This document shows positions 1 to 9,252 of a stretch of DNA of 64,000 bases, one piece after another. Under the pieces are notes generated by a model, which did no database searches, was not told where the DNA came from, and saw only the letters and a program-made list of their open reading frames with translations. The translations under genes and the position numbers were made by a program. Position 1 is the stretch's first letter; each line of letters starts with the position of its first letter. Source of the stretch: CAWGJC01 sp965276665 (GTDB lineage Bacteria; Pseudomonadota; Alphaproteobacteria; Acetobacterales; Acetobacteraceae); the NCBI GenBank assembly GCA_965276665.1, contig OZ255620.1, positions 1,240,001 to 1,304,000 on the forward strand, written 5' to 3'.

Positions 1-1
1 T

Positions 2-826
2 CGGGCGGGGGACGCGCTCGCCGCGGCCGGCCTCGCGCCGAGCCTCGAGCGGGTGGCGACGGCCGCCGAATTCCGCGCGGCGCTGGACGCTGGCGGGCAC
101 GCGCTGGTCATCGTCGACCTCGCCGGCCGAGAGGCGGCACGCGCCTCGCTCGCGACCGCGCGCACGATCAGGCCGGAAATCCCTGCGCTGCTGCTCGCCG
201 ACCGGCCGGACGAGGCGATCATCGCCGCCGTTAGCGAAGGCCCCGTCGGTTGCGTCTTCCGTCCCCTGCCCGGCCGCCTGGCGGAAGCAGTGACGGGGGC
301 GCTCGCCGCTTCCGCCGCCCGGGCTGAGACCGCCCGGCTGGAGCGGGCGCGCGAGGCCGAGCGCCGCGCGCTCCGCGAGCGCGAGCTGCGCCTCGGGCTG
401 CTGATGAAGGCGACCGCCTCGATGCTCTGGACCGCCGATTCGGTTGGCCGGTTCGCGGTGCCGCAACCCGGCTTCGAGGAGCTGACCGGCAGCAGTTTCG
501 CGCAATACCGGGGCTGGGGCTGGCTCGGCTTCATCCACCCCGAGGATCGCGACCGCATGCGCGATGCCTGGCGCGCCGCCGCGGTGAGCCGGACCCTGCT
601 CGAGATCGAGCATCGCGTCCGGCTGCCGGACGGCAGCTATCGGCACCTGCTGACACGGGGCGTCCCCGTCCTCGGGGCGGAGATCGACGGCGAGCCCGGC
701 CGGCTGCTCGGCTGGACCGGGGGTTCGTCGGACATCGAGACGCGCAAGCTGGCCGAGCTCGCGCTGCACCAGCGGATCGCCGAGCTGGAGGCGGCGCTCC
801 GCCTCAGGGAATGCGGCCTCGGGTAG
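2..826 (+). CDS. PAS-domain signalling protein, 5' end cut by window
   Basis: The reading frame is open to the left edge, so the true start lies outside the window; the first internal GTG is at 53. The visible part begins with an alpha/beta stretch that looks like the second half of a receiver-like domain (LVIVDLAG, then PALLLADRP). A short helical, Arg/Glu-rich coiled linker follows (about residues 85-120 of the visible protein). It ends in a PAS_3-type fold with the characteristic WLGFIHPEDRDRM and HRVRLPDGSYRHL segments. No kinase, GGDEF or output domain follows before the stop, so this is the C-terminus. The likely role is signal sensing in a one- or two-component pathway, but the partner is not visible. 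The family assignment of the PAS part is firm; the receiver-like reading is tentative. Confidence 0.7.
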   Translation, partial: RAGDALAAAGLAPSLERVATAAEFRAALDAGGHALVIVDLAGREAARASLATARTIRPEIPALLLADRPDEAIIAAVSEGPVGCVFRPLPGRLAEAVTGALAASAARAETARLERAREAERRALRERELRLGLLMKATASMLWTADSVGRFAVPQPGFEELTGSSFAQYRGWGWLGFIHPEDRDRMRDAWRAAAVSRTLLEIEHRVRLPDGSYRHLLTRGVPVLGAEIDGEPGRLLGWTGGSSDIETRKLAELALHQRIAELEAALRLRECGLG

Positions 827-906
827 TAGGGCGCGGGAATGCAACCCCGCTCACATCATTGCGTTTTCCCGCGCACGGCCATGTCGGCCGCAACGGAGCG
901 CCCTCG

Positions 907-1080
907 ATGCTGAAACTCGCCTTGTTCTTCCTGGTGGTGTCGATCATCGCCGGCCTGTTCGGGTTCACCGGCATCTCGGCCGCGACCGCTGGCGTCGCGC
1001 GCATCCTCTTTTTCATCGCGATCGTCGTGTTCCTGATCTTCCTCGTGCTGGCGATCACCGCCGGGCGCGCGATATTCTAG
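907..1080 (+). CDS. DUF1328 (UPF0391/YtjA-type) small membrane protein
   Basis: A 57-residue protein, almost entirely two hydrophobic segments (about 4-24 and 31-52) separated by a short Gly/Ala-rich turn. MLKLALFFLVVSIIAGLFGF and the ending AGRAIF are typical of the DUF1328 family, as is the length. The family is widespread in proteobacteria and often stress-induced, but its function is not established. The ATG at 907 is chosen because the family starts exactly there; an upstream in-frame start would add unrelated residues. It lies 80 bp after the PAS gene and converges on the TPR gene. Confidence 0.8.
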   Translation: MLKLALFFLVVSIIAGLFGFTGISAATAGVARILFFIAIVVFLIFLVLAITAGRAIF

Positions 1081-1187
1081 CACCGCATCGGACTGGCCTG
1101 CGCGAAACGGCGCCGGGGATCGCCCGGTGCCGTTCGCTTGTGGGGGTCCGCTTTGTACAGGGCATGGTTTCGGATCCAACGCCCGGC

Positions 1188-3113
1188 CTAACGGGGCGGC
1201 CAGGCGGCCAGGCCGCGCAGATCCTGGACGATGCGGGCGATCGGGCCCGACCAGTCCCCCGCTCGTTCCTGCCGGTAGAGGCGGAGCGTCGGGTACCACG
1301 GGCTGTCGTCACGCCCGGAGAGCCAGCGCCAGCACCCGTCGAAGCGCGACAGCACCCAGACCGGCCGGCCGAGCCCGCCCGCCAAATGCGCGACCGAGGT
1401 ATCGACCGAGATCACCAGATCGAGCCCGGCGATCAGCGCGGCGGTGTCCTCGAAATCGGCGATGTCCGGCGTCGGGTCGATCAGGTCGAGGCCGGGCGGC
1501 GGCGTCCGCGCCTGCTCTGAAGGCGGGCCGAGCTGCAGGCTGACGAAGCGCACGCCCGGGATGCCGGCGAGCGGCGCGAGGCAGGCGAGGCGCAGCGAGC
1601 GGCGGCGATCCGCGTGGTGGTTGCGCGGCTCGCCCGGCCGCGGACTGCCGGCCCAGACCAGGCCGACACGCAGCTTCCCATCGGCCGGCAGGCGCGACGC
1701 CCAGCGCTCCGTCAGCGCCGGATCGGCGTGCAGATAGGGCGCCTGGCCGGGAATCGTCTCGAGCGTGGTCCCGCAGGCATGCGGCAGGCTCATCAGCGGC
1801 GCATGCAGATCGAACTCGGGGAGCGAATCCCCGCTCGCGACGATCTCCGCCGCCCCTTCGACCCGGCCGAGCAGGCGCAGCAGCGGCCTCTGCGCCTCCA
1901 GGATGACGCGGCCGCCCCGCGCCGCGACCTCGGCGGCGTAGCGGACGAATTGCAGCGTGTCGCCGAGACCCTGCTCGGCATGCAGCAGCACGCGCTCGCC
2001 GGAGAGCCTCTCGCCGCCCCATTGCCGGCAGCCGAGCGTCCGGCGCGGGTAATGCGCGAGGCGCAGACGGTGCTCGTGCTCGGCCCAGCCCTCGGCGTAG
2101 CGGCCGGCGGCGAGCAGCGCGAGACCATGGTTGAAACGCGCATCCGGCTGGTCCGGGGCGAGCTCGATCGCCGCCTCGCAGGCGAGCAGCGCGCCCTCGA
2201 TGTCGCCGCTGTCGAGCAGCGCGGCCCCCAGATTGGCATGCGCCTCGGCGTAGTTCGGCCGCAGCGCCAGCGCGCCCTGGAACGCGGCGATCGCTTCCTC
2301 GAACCGCCCCTGCACCAGGAGGGCGCTCCCGAGATTGGAATAGGCCTCCGGATAATCGGGCTGCAGGCGGATCGCGGTGTCGCAATGCGCGGCCGCCTCC
2401 TCGAACCGGCCGAGCGCGTGCAGCGCGCAGCCGAGATTGGCATGCGCGACAGCGTAGCCCGGCCAGACATGCAGCGCGTCCCGGTAGGCTTCTTCCGCCT
2501 CCTTCATCCGGCCGAGTGCCAGCAGGCAATTGCCGCGATTAACCCGCGCCTCGGCGAAATCCGGCCGGGCCGCGGACGCGGCCGCATAGCAGGACGCCGC
2601 CTGCTCGAGCATGCCGTCGCGCTGCAGGAGGGTCGCGAGATTGTAGTGGGTTTGCGCATGGCCGGGACGCAGGCGGATCGCGGCGCAGAAGGCGATGACC
2701 GCCTCCGCCGCGCGGCCGAGGCTCGCCAGCGCGTTGCCGCGCTGAAATTCCGCCTCCGCCTCGTCGGGATTGCCGGCCAGCACGGCGTCGTAGCAGGCGA
2801 GCGCCGCCTCCGGCTCGCCGGCGATGCGGAGTGCGGTGCCGAGAGCGAGCTGCGCCGCGCCGTCCTGCGGCATCACCCGCACGGCGTTGCGCGCCGCGGC
2901 GATCGCGAGCGCGTTCTGTCCCTGGTTGAGCAGCGCCGCGGCGAGGCCGAGATAGGCAGGGCCCAAATGAGGAGAGCCCGGCGCGGGGTGCGCGAGCGCG
3001 CGGCGATAGGCGGCCTCCGCCTCGGCGAACCGTCCGGCGGCGAGCAGCCGGTCGGCCCGGCCGAGGGCCGCCACGGCATCGTCTTGTGTGTGATCGGACG
3101 GGCGGTCAAGCAT
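1188..3113 (-). CDS. TPR-repeat protein with GT9-like C-terminal glycosyltransferase domain
   Basis: 641 residues. Residues about 15-370 are roughly ten tandem tetratricopeptide repeats with the usual signature (G..A..A..A...Y..A....P). Residues about 380-635 form a glycosyltransferase-B-like half with VLLHAEQGLGDTLQFVRY, VGLVWAGSP and ISVDTSVAHLAGGLGRPVW; the last resembles the nucleotide-sugar site of GT9/heptosyltransferase proteins. This arrangement is common in Acetobacteraceae and other Rhodospirillales. A role in glycosylation of a protein or surface polymer is inferred from family only; acceptor and donor are unknown. It is transcribed divergently from eno, with 119 bp between the starts. 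Confidence 0.75.
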   Translation of the reverse strand: MLDRPSDHTQDDAVAALGRADRLLAAGRFAEAEAAYRRALAHPAPGSPHLGPAYLGLAAALLNQGQNALAIAAARNAVRVMPQDGAAQLALGTALRIAGEPEAALACYDAVLAGNPDEAEAEFQRGNALASLGRAAEAVIAFCAAIRLRPGHAQTHYNLATLLQRDGMLEQAASCYAAASAARPDFAEARVNRGNCLLALGRMKEAEEAYRDALHVWPGYAVAHANLGCALHALGRFEEAAAHCDTAIRLQPDYPEAYSNLGSALLVQGRFEEAIAAFQGALALRPNYAEAHANLGAALLDSGDIEGALLACEAAIELAPDQPDARFNHGLALLAAGRYAEGWAEHEHRLRLAHYPRRTLGCRQWGGERLSGERVLLHAEQGLGDTLQFVRYAAEVAARGGRVILEAQRPLLRLLGRVEGAAEIVASGDSLPEFDLHAPLMSLPHACGTTLETIPGQAPYLHADPALTERWASRLPADGKLRVGLVWAGSPRPGEPRNHHADRRRSLRLACLAPLAGIPGVRFVSLQLGPPSEQARTPPPGLDLIDPTPDIADFEDTAALIAGLDLVISVDTSVAHLAGGLGRPVWVLSRFDGCWRWLSGRDDSPWYPTLRLYRQERAGDWSGPIARIVQDLRGLAAWPPR

Positions 3114-3232
3114 GGGGGCATCCTGCGCCCGCGATATTGCCGCCCGGTTAAACCCGTCTTCTATGACGCCGCTCTCACTTGCCGTTCCCGCCTCAACGTC
3201 CTAATCGCGGCCGGGCGCAGAGGAGAGAGCTC

Positions 3233-4510
3233 ATGGCCGCCATCGCCGACATCGTCGCCCGCGAGATTCTCGACAGCCGGGGCAACCCGACAATCGAGGT
3301 CGATGTGGTGCTCGACAGCGGAGAGATCGGCCGCGCCGCCATCCCGTCCGGCGCCTCCACCGGCGCGCACGAGGCGATCGAGCTGCGCGACGGCGACAAA
3401 TCGCGCTTCGGCGGCAAGGGCGTGCAGCAGGCGATCGCGAACGTGGAGGGCGAGATCTTCGATGCGATCGGCGGCATGGATCCGTCCGAGCAGATCCGCA
3501 TCGACGAGATCATGATCGATCTCGACGGCACGCCGAACAAGGCACGGCTCGGCGCCAACGCGATCCTCGGCGTGTCGCTCGCCACCGCCAAGGCGGCCGC
3601 GGCGGCCGAGGGCGTGCCGCTCTACCGCTATGTGGGCGGCGTGTTCGCCCGCACCCTGCCGGTGCCGATGATGAACATCGTCAATGGCGGCGCGCATGCC
3701 GACAACCCGATCGACGTCCAGGAATTCATGATCCAGCCGGTCGCCGCCGGCACCGTCGCCGATGCGGTGCGCATGGGCTCGGAGATCTTCGCCGCGCTGA
3801 AGCGCGCGCTGCACGATGCCGGGCATAGCACCAATGTGGGTGATGAGGGCGGGTTCGCGCCCAATCTGCGCTCCGCCGAGGAGGCGCTCGGCTTCATCGC
3901 GCGCGCCTGCGAGGCCGCCGGCTACCGGCCGGCCGAGGACGTCACCTTCGCGCTCGACTGCGCGGCGACCGAGTTCTTCAAGGACGGGCGCTACGCGATG
4001 GAGGGCGAGGGCAAGACGCTCGATGCCGGCGGGATGGTCGATTACCTCGCCGATCTGGTCGAGCGCTTCCCGATCGTCTCGATCGAGGATGGCTGCGCGG
4101 AGGATGACTGGGAGGGCTGGGCGCAGCTCACCGCCCGGCTCGGCGACCGGGTGCAGCTGGTCGGCGACGATCTCTACGTCACCAACCCGGACCGGCTGCG
4201 CCGCGGCATCGCCGAGCGGAGCAGCAACGCGATCCTGGTGAAGGTGAACCAGATCGGCACGCTCAGCGAGACGCTGGAGACGATGGAGCTCGCGCACCGC
4301 GCCGGCTTCGCAACGGTGATGAGCCACCGCTCCGGCGAGACGGAGGATTCCACCATCGCCGACCTCGCCGTCGCCACCAATTGCGGGCAGATCAAGACCG
4401 GGAGCCTGTCGCGCAGCGATCGCACGGCGAAATACAACCAGCTCATCCGCATCGAGGCGACGCTGGGTCCCGCCGCCCGCTATGCCGGCCGGACCATTCT
4501 CCGGCGCTGA
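3233..4510 (+). CDS. eno: enolase (phosphopyruvate hydratase)
   Basis: 425 residues, the normal length. It interconverts 2-phosphoglycerate and phosphoenolpyruvate in glycolysis and gluconeogenesis (cytoplasm, Mg-dependent). Diagnostic features are ILDSRGNPTIEVDV at the N-terminus, MMNIVNGGAHADN, the metal-binding SIEDGCAEDDW, the catalytic-lysine segment LVKVNQIGTLSET and the C-terminal SHRSGETEDSTIAD. The ATG at 3233 is preceded by a purine-rich AGGAGAGAG at 3221-3229 and matches the family start; an in-frame start 54 bp upstream adds nothing conserved. ftsB follows directly, the usual alphaproteobacterial order. Confidence 0.97.
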   Translation: MAAIADIVAREILDSRGNPTIEVDVVLDSGEIGRAAIPSGASTGAHEAIELRDGDKSRFGGKGVQQAIANVEGEIFDAIGGMDPSEQIRIDEIMIDLDGTPNKARLGANAILGVSLATAKAAAAAEGVPLYRYVGGVFARTLPVPMMNIVNGGAHADNPIDVQEFMIQPVAAGTVADAVRMGSEIFAALKRALHDAGHSTNVGDEGGFAPNLRSAEEALGFIARACEAAGYRPAEDVTFALDCAATEFFKDGRYAMEGEGKTLDAGGMVDYLADLVERFPIVSIEDGCAEDDWEGWAQLTARLGDRVQLVGDDLYVTNPDRLRRGIAERSSNAILVKVNQIGTLSETLETMELAHRAGFATVMSHRSGETEDSTIADLAVATNCGQIKTGSLSRSDRTAKYNQLIRIEATLGPAARYAGRTILRR

Positions 4511-4516
4511 ACCAGG

Positions 4517-4536
4517 CTGCGACATGAAAGTCGCAG
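4517..4536 (+). terminator. hairpin after eno
   Basis: Perfect 7-bp stem (4517-4523 with 4530-4536) and a 6-base loop, 7 bases after the eno stop. There is no clear T-run, so it may be a weak terminator or a 3'-end stabiliser between eno and ftsB. Confidence 0.4.
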
Positions 4537-4632
4537 GTCGCTGAAAACGAAAGCTTTGCGGCAAACCCGGCTTTGTGTCCCCAAAGCTTTGTGCAATCGT
4601 TCCGGCCGGGACGGGTCGGGGGATTCGGGGCG

Positions 4633-4962
4633 ATGCAGATCGGCCGCATGCTGAAACGCAAGGCCAAGGCGGCGCTGCCGCCGCTGCTGTTCCTCTCGCT
4701 CACCGCCTATTTCGGCTGGAGCGTCACGCAGGGAAATCACGGGCTGCGCGCCTATGTCGCGAGCCAGCAGACCCTGCAGGTCGCGCAGGCGACGCTCGCC
4801 GATGCGCAGGCCGAGCAGGCGGCGTGGGCGCGCCGCGTCGGCGGCCTGCGCGCCAACCATCTCGACCTCGACACGCTCGACGAGCGCTCCCGCGCGATGC
4901 TCAACCTCGCCGAGCCGAACGAGATCGTTGTTCCCTATCCGCAGGGGCAGCGACTCTTCTGA
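4633..4962 (+). CDS. ftsB: FtsB/DivIC-type septum formation initiator
   Basis: 109 residues from the ATG at 4633 (an ATG at 4648 is also possible). A basic N-terminus (MLKRKAKAAL) precedes one membrane segment (about residues 15-31, LPPLLFLSLTAYFGWSV). A short heptad-type coiled coil follows (about 38-72), then the conserved tail DERSRAMLNLAEPNEIVV. This is the topology of FtsB, which forms a complex with FtsL and FtsQ at the division site. The position immediately after eno matches the conserved eno-ftsB order. The protein is a little longer than gammaproteobacterial FtsB. Confidence 0.85.
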   Translation: MQIGRMLKRKAKAALPPLLFLSLTAYFGWSVTQGNHGLRAYVASQQTLQVAQATLADAQAEQAAWARRVGGLRANHLDLDTLDERSRAMLNLAEPNEIVVPYPQGQRLF

Positions 4963-5028
4963 GAGTCTTTGCCTTCGACGTCGGCCGGGCAGTATCCGGC
5001 CGCCCCGGACGGTCCGGCCTCGCCTCCG

Positions 5029-6279
5029 CTAGATCGCCCGCGCCACTGCCGCCATCCCGGCATCTGCCGCATCCAGAGCATGCGCGATATCGGCCTCGGT
5101 GTGGGCGCAGGAGAGGAACATGTTGTGGCGGGGGTGGAAATAGACCCCCTGGGTGAGCGCCTCCGCGCAATAGAGCGTGCCGAGGCGGAAATCCGCATCC
5201 CCGGCGAACTGCACCAGCGGCATCTGCGGCGGCCCGCTCTGGATCACCTCGATGCCGTGTCGGGCGGCGCGTTCGGCGATCCCGGCGCGCAGCGTCTCGC
5301 CTTTCTTGCGCAATTGGGCGGGCGCATCGAGACGCTCGAGCTCGCCCAGAGTCGCCAGCGACGCCGCCATCGGCACCGCAGTGCACCAGAACGAGCCGGT
5401 GACGAAAACCTCCGTCGCCGCCTGCCGGAACCGCTCATTGCCGGTGACCGCGGCGAGTGCATGCCCGTTGGCGATCGCCTTGCTGAATCCGGAGAGATCG
5501 GGCCGCACGCCGACCGTCTCCCACGAGCCGCCAAGATCGAGCCGGAAGCCGGCGCGCACGTCATCGACGATCAGCGCGGCGCCGGTCGCGTCGCAGAGCC
5601 CGCGGGCACGGCGGGCGAATTCCGGCGTGGGCACCTCGAGCGTGCGGCTCATGTCGTGCCGAAATGCGGTGACGATGATCGCCGCCAGGTCGCCGCCCGC
5701 GCGGTCCACCGCATTCTCCAGGCTGGCGGCGTCGTTGTACTCGAAGGTGAGCAGATGCGCCCGGTCCTCGACGGTGACGCCGGCGAGCGAGGGCGAGCAC
5801 CAGGGCACCGCACCGTGATAGCTGCCCTCCGCCACCAGCACCTTGCGCCGGCCGGTGCCGGCGCGCGCGATGGTGACGCAGCTTGTCGTTGCGTCACTGC
5901 CGTTCTTGGCGAAGATGCACCAATCGGCATGCGCGACCATGCCGACGAGGCGTTCGGCGAGCTCGACCAGCACCGGGCCGGGCCCGTTCAGGCAATCCCC
6001 GAGCGCCGCCTGCCTGCGCGCCGCCTCCTCGACCACGGCGTTCCGGTGCCCGAGCACGACCGGCCCCCAGGAACACATGAAATCCACGTACTCCCGGCCG
6101 TCCACGTCCCAGAGATGGCTCCCCTCGCCGCGCTCGAAATATTGCGGGTAGCCAGGCGGCAGCTTGGTCGCGTCGAGATGGCCCCAGAGGCCGCCCGGGA
6201 TCACCTGCCGGGCGCGCTCCCGCAGCGCTGCATCGCGCGACAGGTTGGAACGGCTCGTATCGGGCAGCGCGTCAGGCAT
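5029..6279 (-). CDS. class III PLP-dependent aminotransferase, HemL-like
   Basis: 416 residues, fold-type I. Visible signatures are the GSDATTSCVTIARAGTGR segment that contacts the cofactor phosphate, LIVDDVRAGFR (the Asp that binds the pyridine nitrogen) and SGFSKAIANGHAL carrying the Schiff-base lysine. The closest named relatives by motif are glutamate-1-semialdehyde 2,1-aminomutases and related beta- or omega-aminotransferases. The DDVRAGFR variant (HemL has DEV) and the absence of haem genes nearby argue against calling it hemL. The start is the ATG at 6279 (MPDALPDT); the frame upstream is open but unconserved. It is divergent from the molybdoenzyme gene across 127 bp. Confidence 0.8.
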   Translation of the reverse strand: MPDALPDTSRSNLSRDAALRERARQVIPGGLWGHLDATKLPPGYPQYFERGEGSHLWDVDGREYVDFMCSWGPVVLGHRNAVVEEAARRQAALGDCLNGPGPVLVELAERLVGMVAHADWCIFAKNGSDATTSCVTIARAGTGRRKVLVAEGSYHGAVPWCSPSLAGVTVEDRAHLLTFEYNDAASLENAVDRAGGDLAAIIVTAFRHDMSRTLEVPTPEFARRARGLCDATGAALIVDDVRAGFRLDLGGSWETVGVRPDLSGFSKAIANGHALAAVTGNERFRQAATEVFVTGSFWCTAVPMAASLATLGELERLDAPAQLRKKGETLRAGIAERAARHGIEVIQSGPPQMPLVQFAGDADFRLGTLYCAEALTQGVYFHPRHNMFLSCAHTEADIAHALDAADAGMAAVARAI

Positions 6280-6406
6280 CGGCGGCTCCGTGTGGGGATG
6301 AGAAGCATAGTGTTCGCGGGCAGCCGCCAGGACAAGCGGCTCCGCCCTGGCGTCCGGCGGCAGCTTCATGCGAATTTCACCGGATCGGCACGGCGGAGGC
6401 GGTCGC

Positions 6407-8725
6407 ATGACGGACACCCCGGAGACGTTCAGCCCGCACGCCGCCCATTGGGGCGTGTTCTCGGCGGCCTGGGCGGAGGGCAGGCTGGTGGTGCGGCCGC
6501 ATCCGGACGACCCCGATCCCAATCCTTTGCTGCAGAATTTCCCCGACGCGCTCCGCCACAAGGCGCGGCTGGCGCGGCCGATGGTGCGGCGCGGCTGGCT
6601 GGAGGGCGGCCCCGGTCCGGACACCAGGCGTGGCGGCGACGAGTTCGTGCCGATGGACTGGAACCGCATCCTCGACCTGCTGGCCGGCGAGCTCACACGG
6701 GTGAAGACGGAACACGGGCCGCAGGCGGTGTTCGGCGGCTCCTATGGCTGGGCGAGCGCCGGGCGCTTCCATCACGCGCAAAGCCAGGTGCACCGCTTCC
6801 TGAACATGGCGCTCGGCGGCTATGTCCGCTCGGTCAACAGCTACAGCGCCGGCGCCTCGGCGGTGATCCTGCCGCATATCCTCGGACCTTATGACGCGGT
6901 CACCCGCAACACCGTCACCTGGGACCAGATCGTCGCGCATTCCGAGGTGGTGATCGCGTTCGGCGGCATGGCGCTGAAGAACTCGATGGTGGCGAGCGGC
7001 GGGGTCAGCCGGCATGTCGAGCGCGGGTCGATGCAGGCGGCGCGGGAGCGCGGATGCGCGTTCATCTGCGTGAGCCCGCTGCGCACCGATCTGCCCGAGG
7101 AGGCCGGGGCCGCCTGGGTGCCGGTGGTGCCCGGCACCGATACCGCGCTGATGCTCGGCCTGCTGCACACGCTGGTCGCGGAGGGGCTGCACGACCGCGC
7201 CTTCCTCGCGCGCTACTGCGAGGGCTGGCCGGTGCTCGAGGCCTATGTGACGGGGCAGAGCGACGGCCAGGCCAAGGATGCCGCCTGGGCCGCCGCGATC
7301 TGCGGGATCGCGGCCGACACCATCACCGGCCTGGCGCGACGCCTGGCCGGGCGGCGCAGCCTCGTCGTGGTGTCGCATTCGCTGCAGCGCGCCGAGCATG
7401 GCGAGCAGCCGGTCTGGATGGCGGCCGCGCTCGCCGCGGCGCTCGGGCAGATCGGCCTGCCGGGCGGCGGCTATAACTACGCGCTCGGCGCCATCGCGCA
7501 TTACGGCAAGGCCGCCAACGCCGTGCCGACCGCAGCCGTGCCGCAAGGGCGCAACCGGGTCGGCGCCTTCATCCCGGTCGCGCGCATCTCCGACATGCTG
7601 CTCAACCCCGGCGCCCCGTTCGACTATAACGGCGCCCGCCTCGCCTACCCGGACATCCGGCTGGTCTATTGGGCGGGCGGCAACCCGTTCCACCACCACC
7701 AGGATCTGAACCGGCTGCGCCGCGCCTTTGCCACCGTCGACACGCTGGTGGTGCACGAACTCGCCTGGACCGCGACCGCGCGGCATGCGGACATCGTGCT
7801 TCCCTGCACCATGTCCCTCGAACGCGAGGACATCGCCGCCACCCCTGCCGACCCGCTGATGGTCGCGATGCACAAGCTGGCCGAGCCGTTCGGGGAGGCG
7901 CGAGACGATTACGCGATCTTCGCCGCGCTCGCCGAGCGGATGGGGGCTGGCGATGCGTTCACCGAGGGGCGCAGTGTGCGGGACTGGCTGCGCTTCCTCT
8001 ACGAGACGACCCGGGCGGCGCTGCTCGCGCGCGGCGCGCCGGCCCCGGATTTCGACGCGTTCTGGCAGGCGGGCGAGCTCGCTTTGCCGCAGGTCGCCGA
8101 TGATGGCGGCGTGCTGCGCGCCTTCCGCGCGGACCCCGACGCGGCCGCGCTGCCGACGCCGAGCGGCAAGATCGAGCTCTATTCCGCCACCATCGCCGGG
8201 TTCGACTATGACGACTGCCCGGGCCACCCCGCCTGGTTGCCGCCGGCCGACTCGCCCGATGCACGCCATCCCCTTTGGCTCGTCGCCAACCAGCCGGCGA
8301 CCCGGCTGCACAGCCAGCTCGATTTCGGCGGCCACAGCGCCGGGCGGAAGGTGCGCGGCCGCGAGGTCGCCTGCATCAACCCGGCCGACGCGGCGCCGCG
8401 CGGCATCGCCGATGGCGATATCCTCCGGCTGTGGAACGATCGCGGGGCCTGCCTCGCCGCCGCCTCGGTGACCGAGGCGGTGCGGCCGGGCGTGGTGCAG
8501 CTCCCGACCGGCGCATGGTTCGACCCGGAGACACCGGCCGAAGAGGGTTCGCTCTGCGTCCACGGCAATCCCAACGTGCTCACCCGCGACCGCGGCACCT
8601 CGCGCCTCTCGCAAGGATGCACCGGCCAGCTCACCAGCATCGAGATGGAGAAATTCCGCGGCAACCTGCCGCCGATCCGGGCCTTCGACCCGCCGGAGGG
8701 CGCGGTGCCGGCGGGAGCGTCTTGA
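6407..8725 (+). CDS. molybdopterin oxidoreductase, biotin/methionine sulfoxide reductase type (BisC-like)
   Basis: 772 residues, DMSO-reductase family, expected to bind bis-MGD and reduce an S- or N-oxide. The N-terminus lacks both a Tat signal and the cysteines of a [4Fe-4S] cluster, so it should be cytoplasmic like BisC rather than periplasmic like TorA or DorA. FGGSYGWASAGRFHHA contains the expected molybdenum-ligand serine. SHSLQRAEHGEQPVW, YWAGGNPFHHHQDLN and the C-terminal GTSRLSQGCTGQ are characteristic. The ATG at 6407 has a GGAGG-type site at about 6394. The substrate (free biotin sulfoxide, methionine sulfoxide or another) cannot be told from sequence. No dedicated chaperone or electron donor gene is adjacent. 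Confidence 0.85.
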   Translation: MTDTPETFSPHAAHWGVFSAAWAEGRLVVRPHPDDPDPNPLLQNFPDALRHKARLARPMVRRGWLEGGPGPDTRRGGDEFVPMDWNRILDLLAGELTRVKTEHGPQAVFGGSYGWASAGRFHHAQSQVHRFLNMALGGYVRSVNSYSAGASAVILPHILGPYDAVTRNTVTWDQIVAHSEVVIAFGGMALKNSMVASGGVSRHVERGSMQAARERGCAFICVSPLRTDLPEEAGAAWVPVVPGTDTALMLGLLHTLVAEGLHDRAFLARYCEGWPVLEAYVTGQSDGQAKDAAWAAAICGIAADTITGLARRLAGRRSLVVVSHSLQRAEHGEQPVWMAAALAAALGQIGLPGGGYNYALGAIAHYGKAANAVPTAAVPQGRNRVGAFIPVARISDMLLNPGAPFDYNGARLAYPDIRLVYWAGGNPFHHHQDLNRLRRAFATVDTLVVHELAWTATARHADIVLPCTMSLEREDIAATPADPLMVAMHKLAEPFGEARDDYAIFAALAERMGAGDAFTEGRSVRDWLRFLYETTRAALLARGAPAPDFDAFWQAGELALPQVADDGGVLRAFRADPDAAALPTPSGKIELYSATIAGFDYDDCPGHPAWLPPADSPDARHPLWLVANQPATRLHSQLDFGGHSAGRKVRGREVACINPADAAPRGIADGDILRLWNDRGACLAAASVTEAVRPGVVQLPTGAWFDPETPAEEGSLCVHGNPNVLTRDRGTSRLSQGCTGQLTSIEMEKFRGNLPPIRAFDPPEGAVPAGAS

Positions 8726-8789
8726 TGGTTGATTTTTCCCACTGGGAACAATAGGATTCGCCCTGAGACAGCAATTCCGGAGCATTCCC

Positions 8790-9221
8790 ATGGCGAATTT
8801 CTCGAAGCAGACGCTCTCGCGCGTCGGCCGCCTGCTCAACTTCGGCAAGAAACCCGGCGAGAAGACCCCGACCGACATGGCCAAGCTCGCCGAATGGACG
8901 GGCGTCGGCCGCAAGGCGCTCTACAACTGGACCCTGCCGGACGATCACGCGCAATACCGCGCCATGCCCCCGCTCGCGAAGCGGCTGGTGACGCTGCTCG
9001 CCTATTTCGCGATGACGGGCCAACTCAACAACGCGCGCCTGAAGGATATGGAGAATCTGGAGCTCGCCCTCAACGACGACGTCAACGGGCAGAAGCTCAT
9101 CCGTCGCGTCAGCGCGATCCTCGGCAAGGGGGCGCCCAAGACCGAGGGCGCCGAAGCCTCCGAGGCCACCGCGGAAGGCGAGGCGAACGAGGATGAGGAC
9201 GTGGAATCGGCGGCCGCCTGA
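8790..9221 (+). CDS. small hypothetical protein, helical with acidic tail
   Basis: 143 residues, not recognised. The N-terminus is basic (SKQTLSRVGRLLNFGKKPGE). The middle (about 29-75) is predicted helical and contains AEWTGVGRKALYNWTLPDD, which could be read as a helix-turn-helix but is too weak to call. The last 30 residues are Ala/Glu/Asp-rich and probably disordered. It sits 64 bp after the molybdoenzyme gene, and its end lies only 31 bp before the DapA-family gene, so it may be co-transcribed with either. A nucleic-acid-associated role is a guess from the charge pattern. Confidence 0.6.
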   Translation: MANFSKQTLSRVGRLLNFGKKPGEKTPTDMAKLAEWTGVGRKALYNWTLPDDHAQYRAMPPLAKRLVTLLAYFAMTGQLNNARLKDMENLELALNDDVNGQKLIRRVSAILGKGAPKTEGAEASEATAEGEANEDEDVESAAA

Positions 9222-9252
9222 GCGGTCTTCCGATCGGGCTGAAGAGAGCGCG

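Noticed and set aside
804..1312. Several antisense frames around the DUF1328 gene
   Set aside because: They are low-complexity shadows overlapping each other, with no ribosome sites or family features.
3161..4564. 467-codon frame antisense to enolase
   Set aside because: Shadow of a highly biased GC-rich gene; the protein is Arg/His/Asp-rich with no recognisable motif.
5029..6279. hemL (glutamate-1-semialdehyde aminomutase)
   Set aside because: Motifs deviate (DDV instead of DEV), alphaproteobacteria usually make 5-aminolevulinate by the C4 route, and context gives no haem genes.
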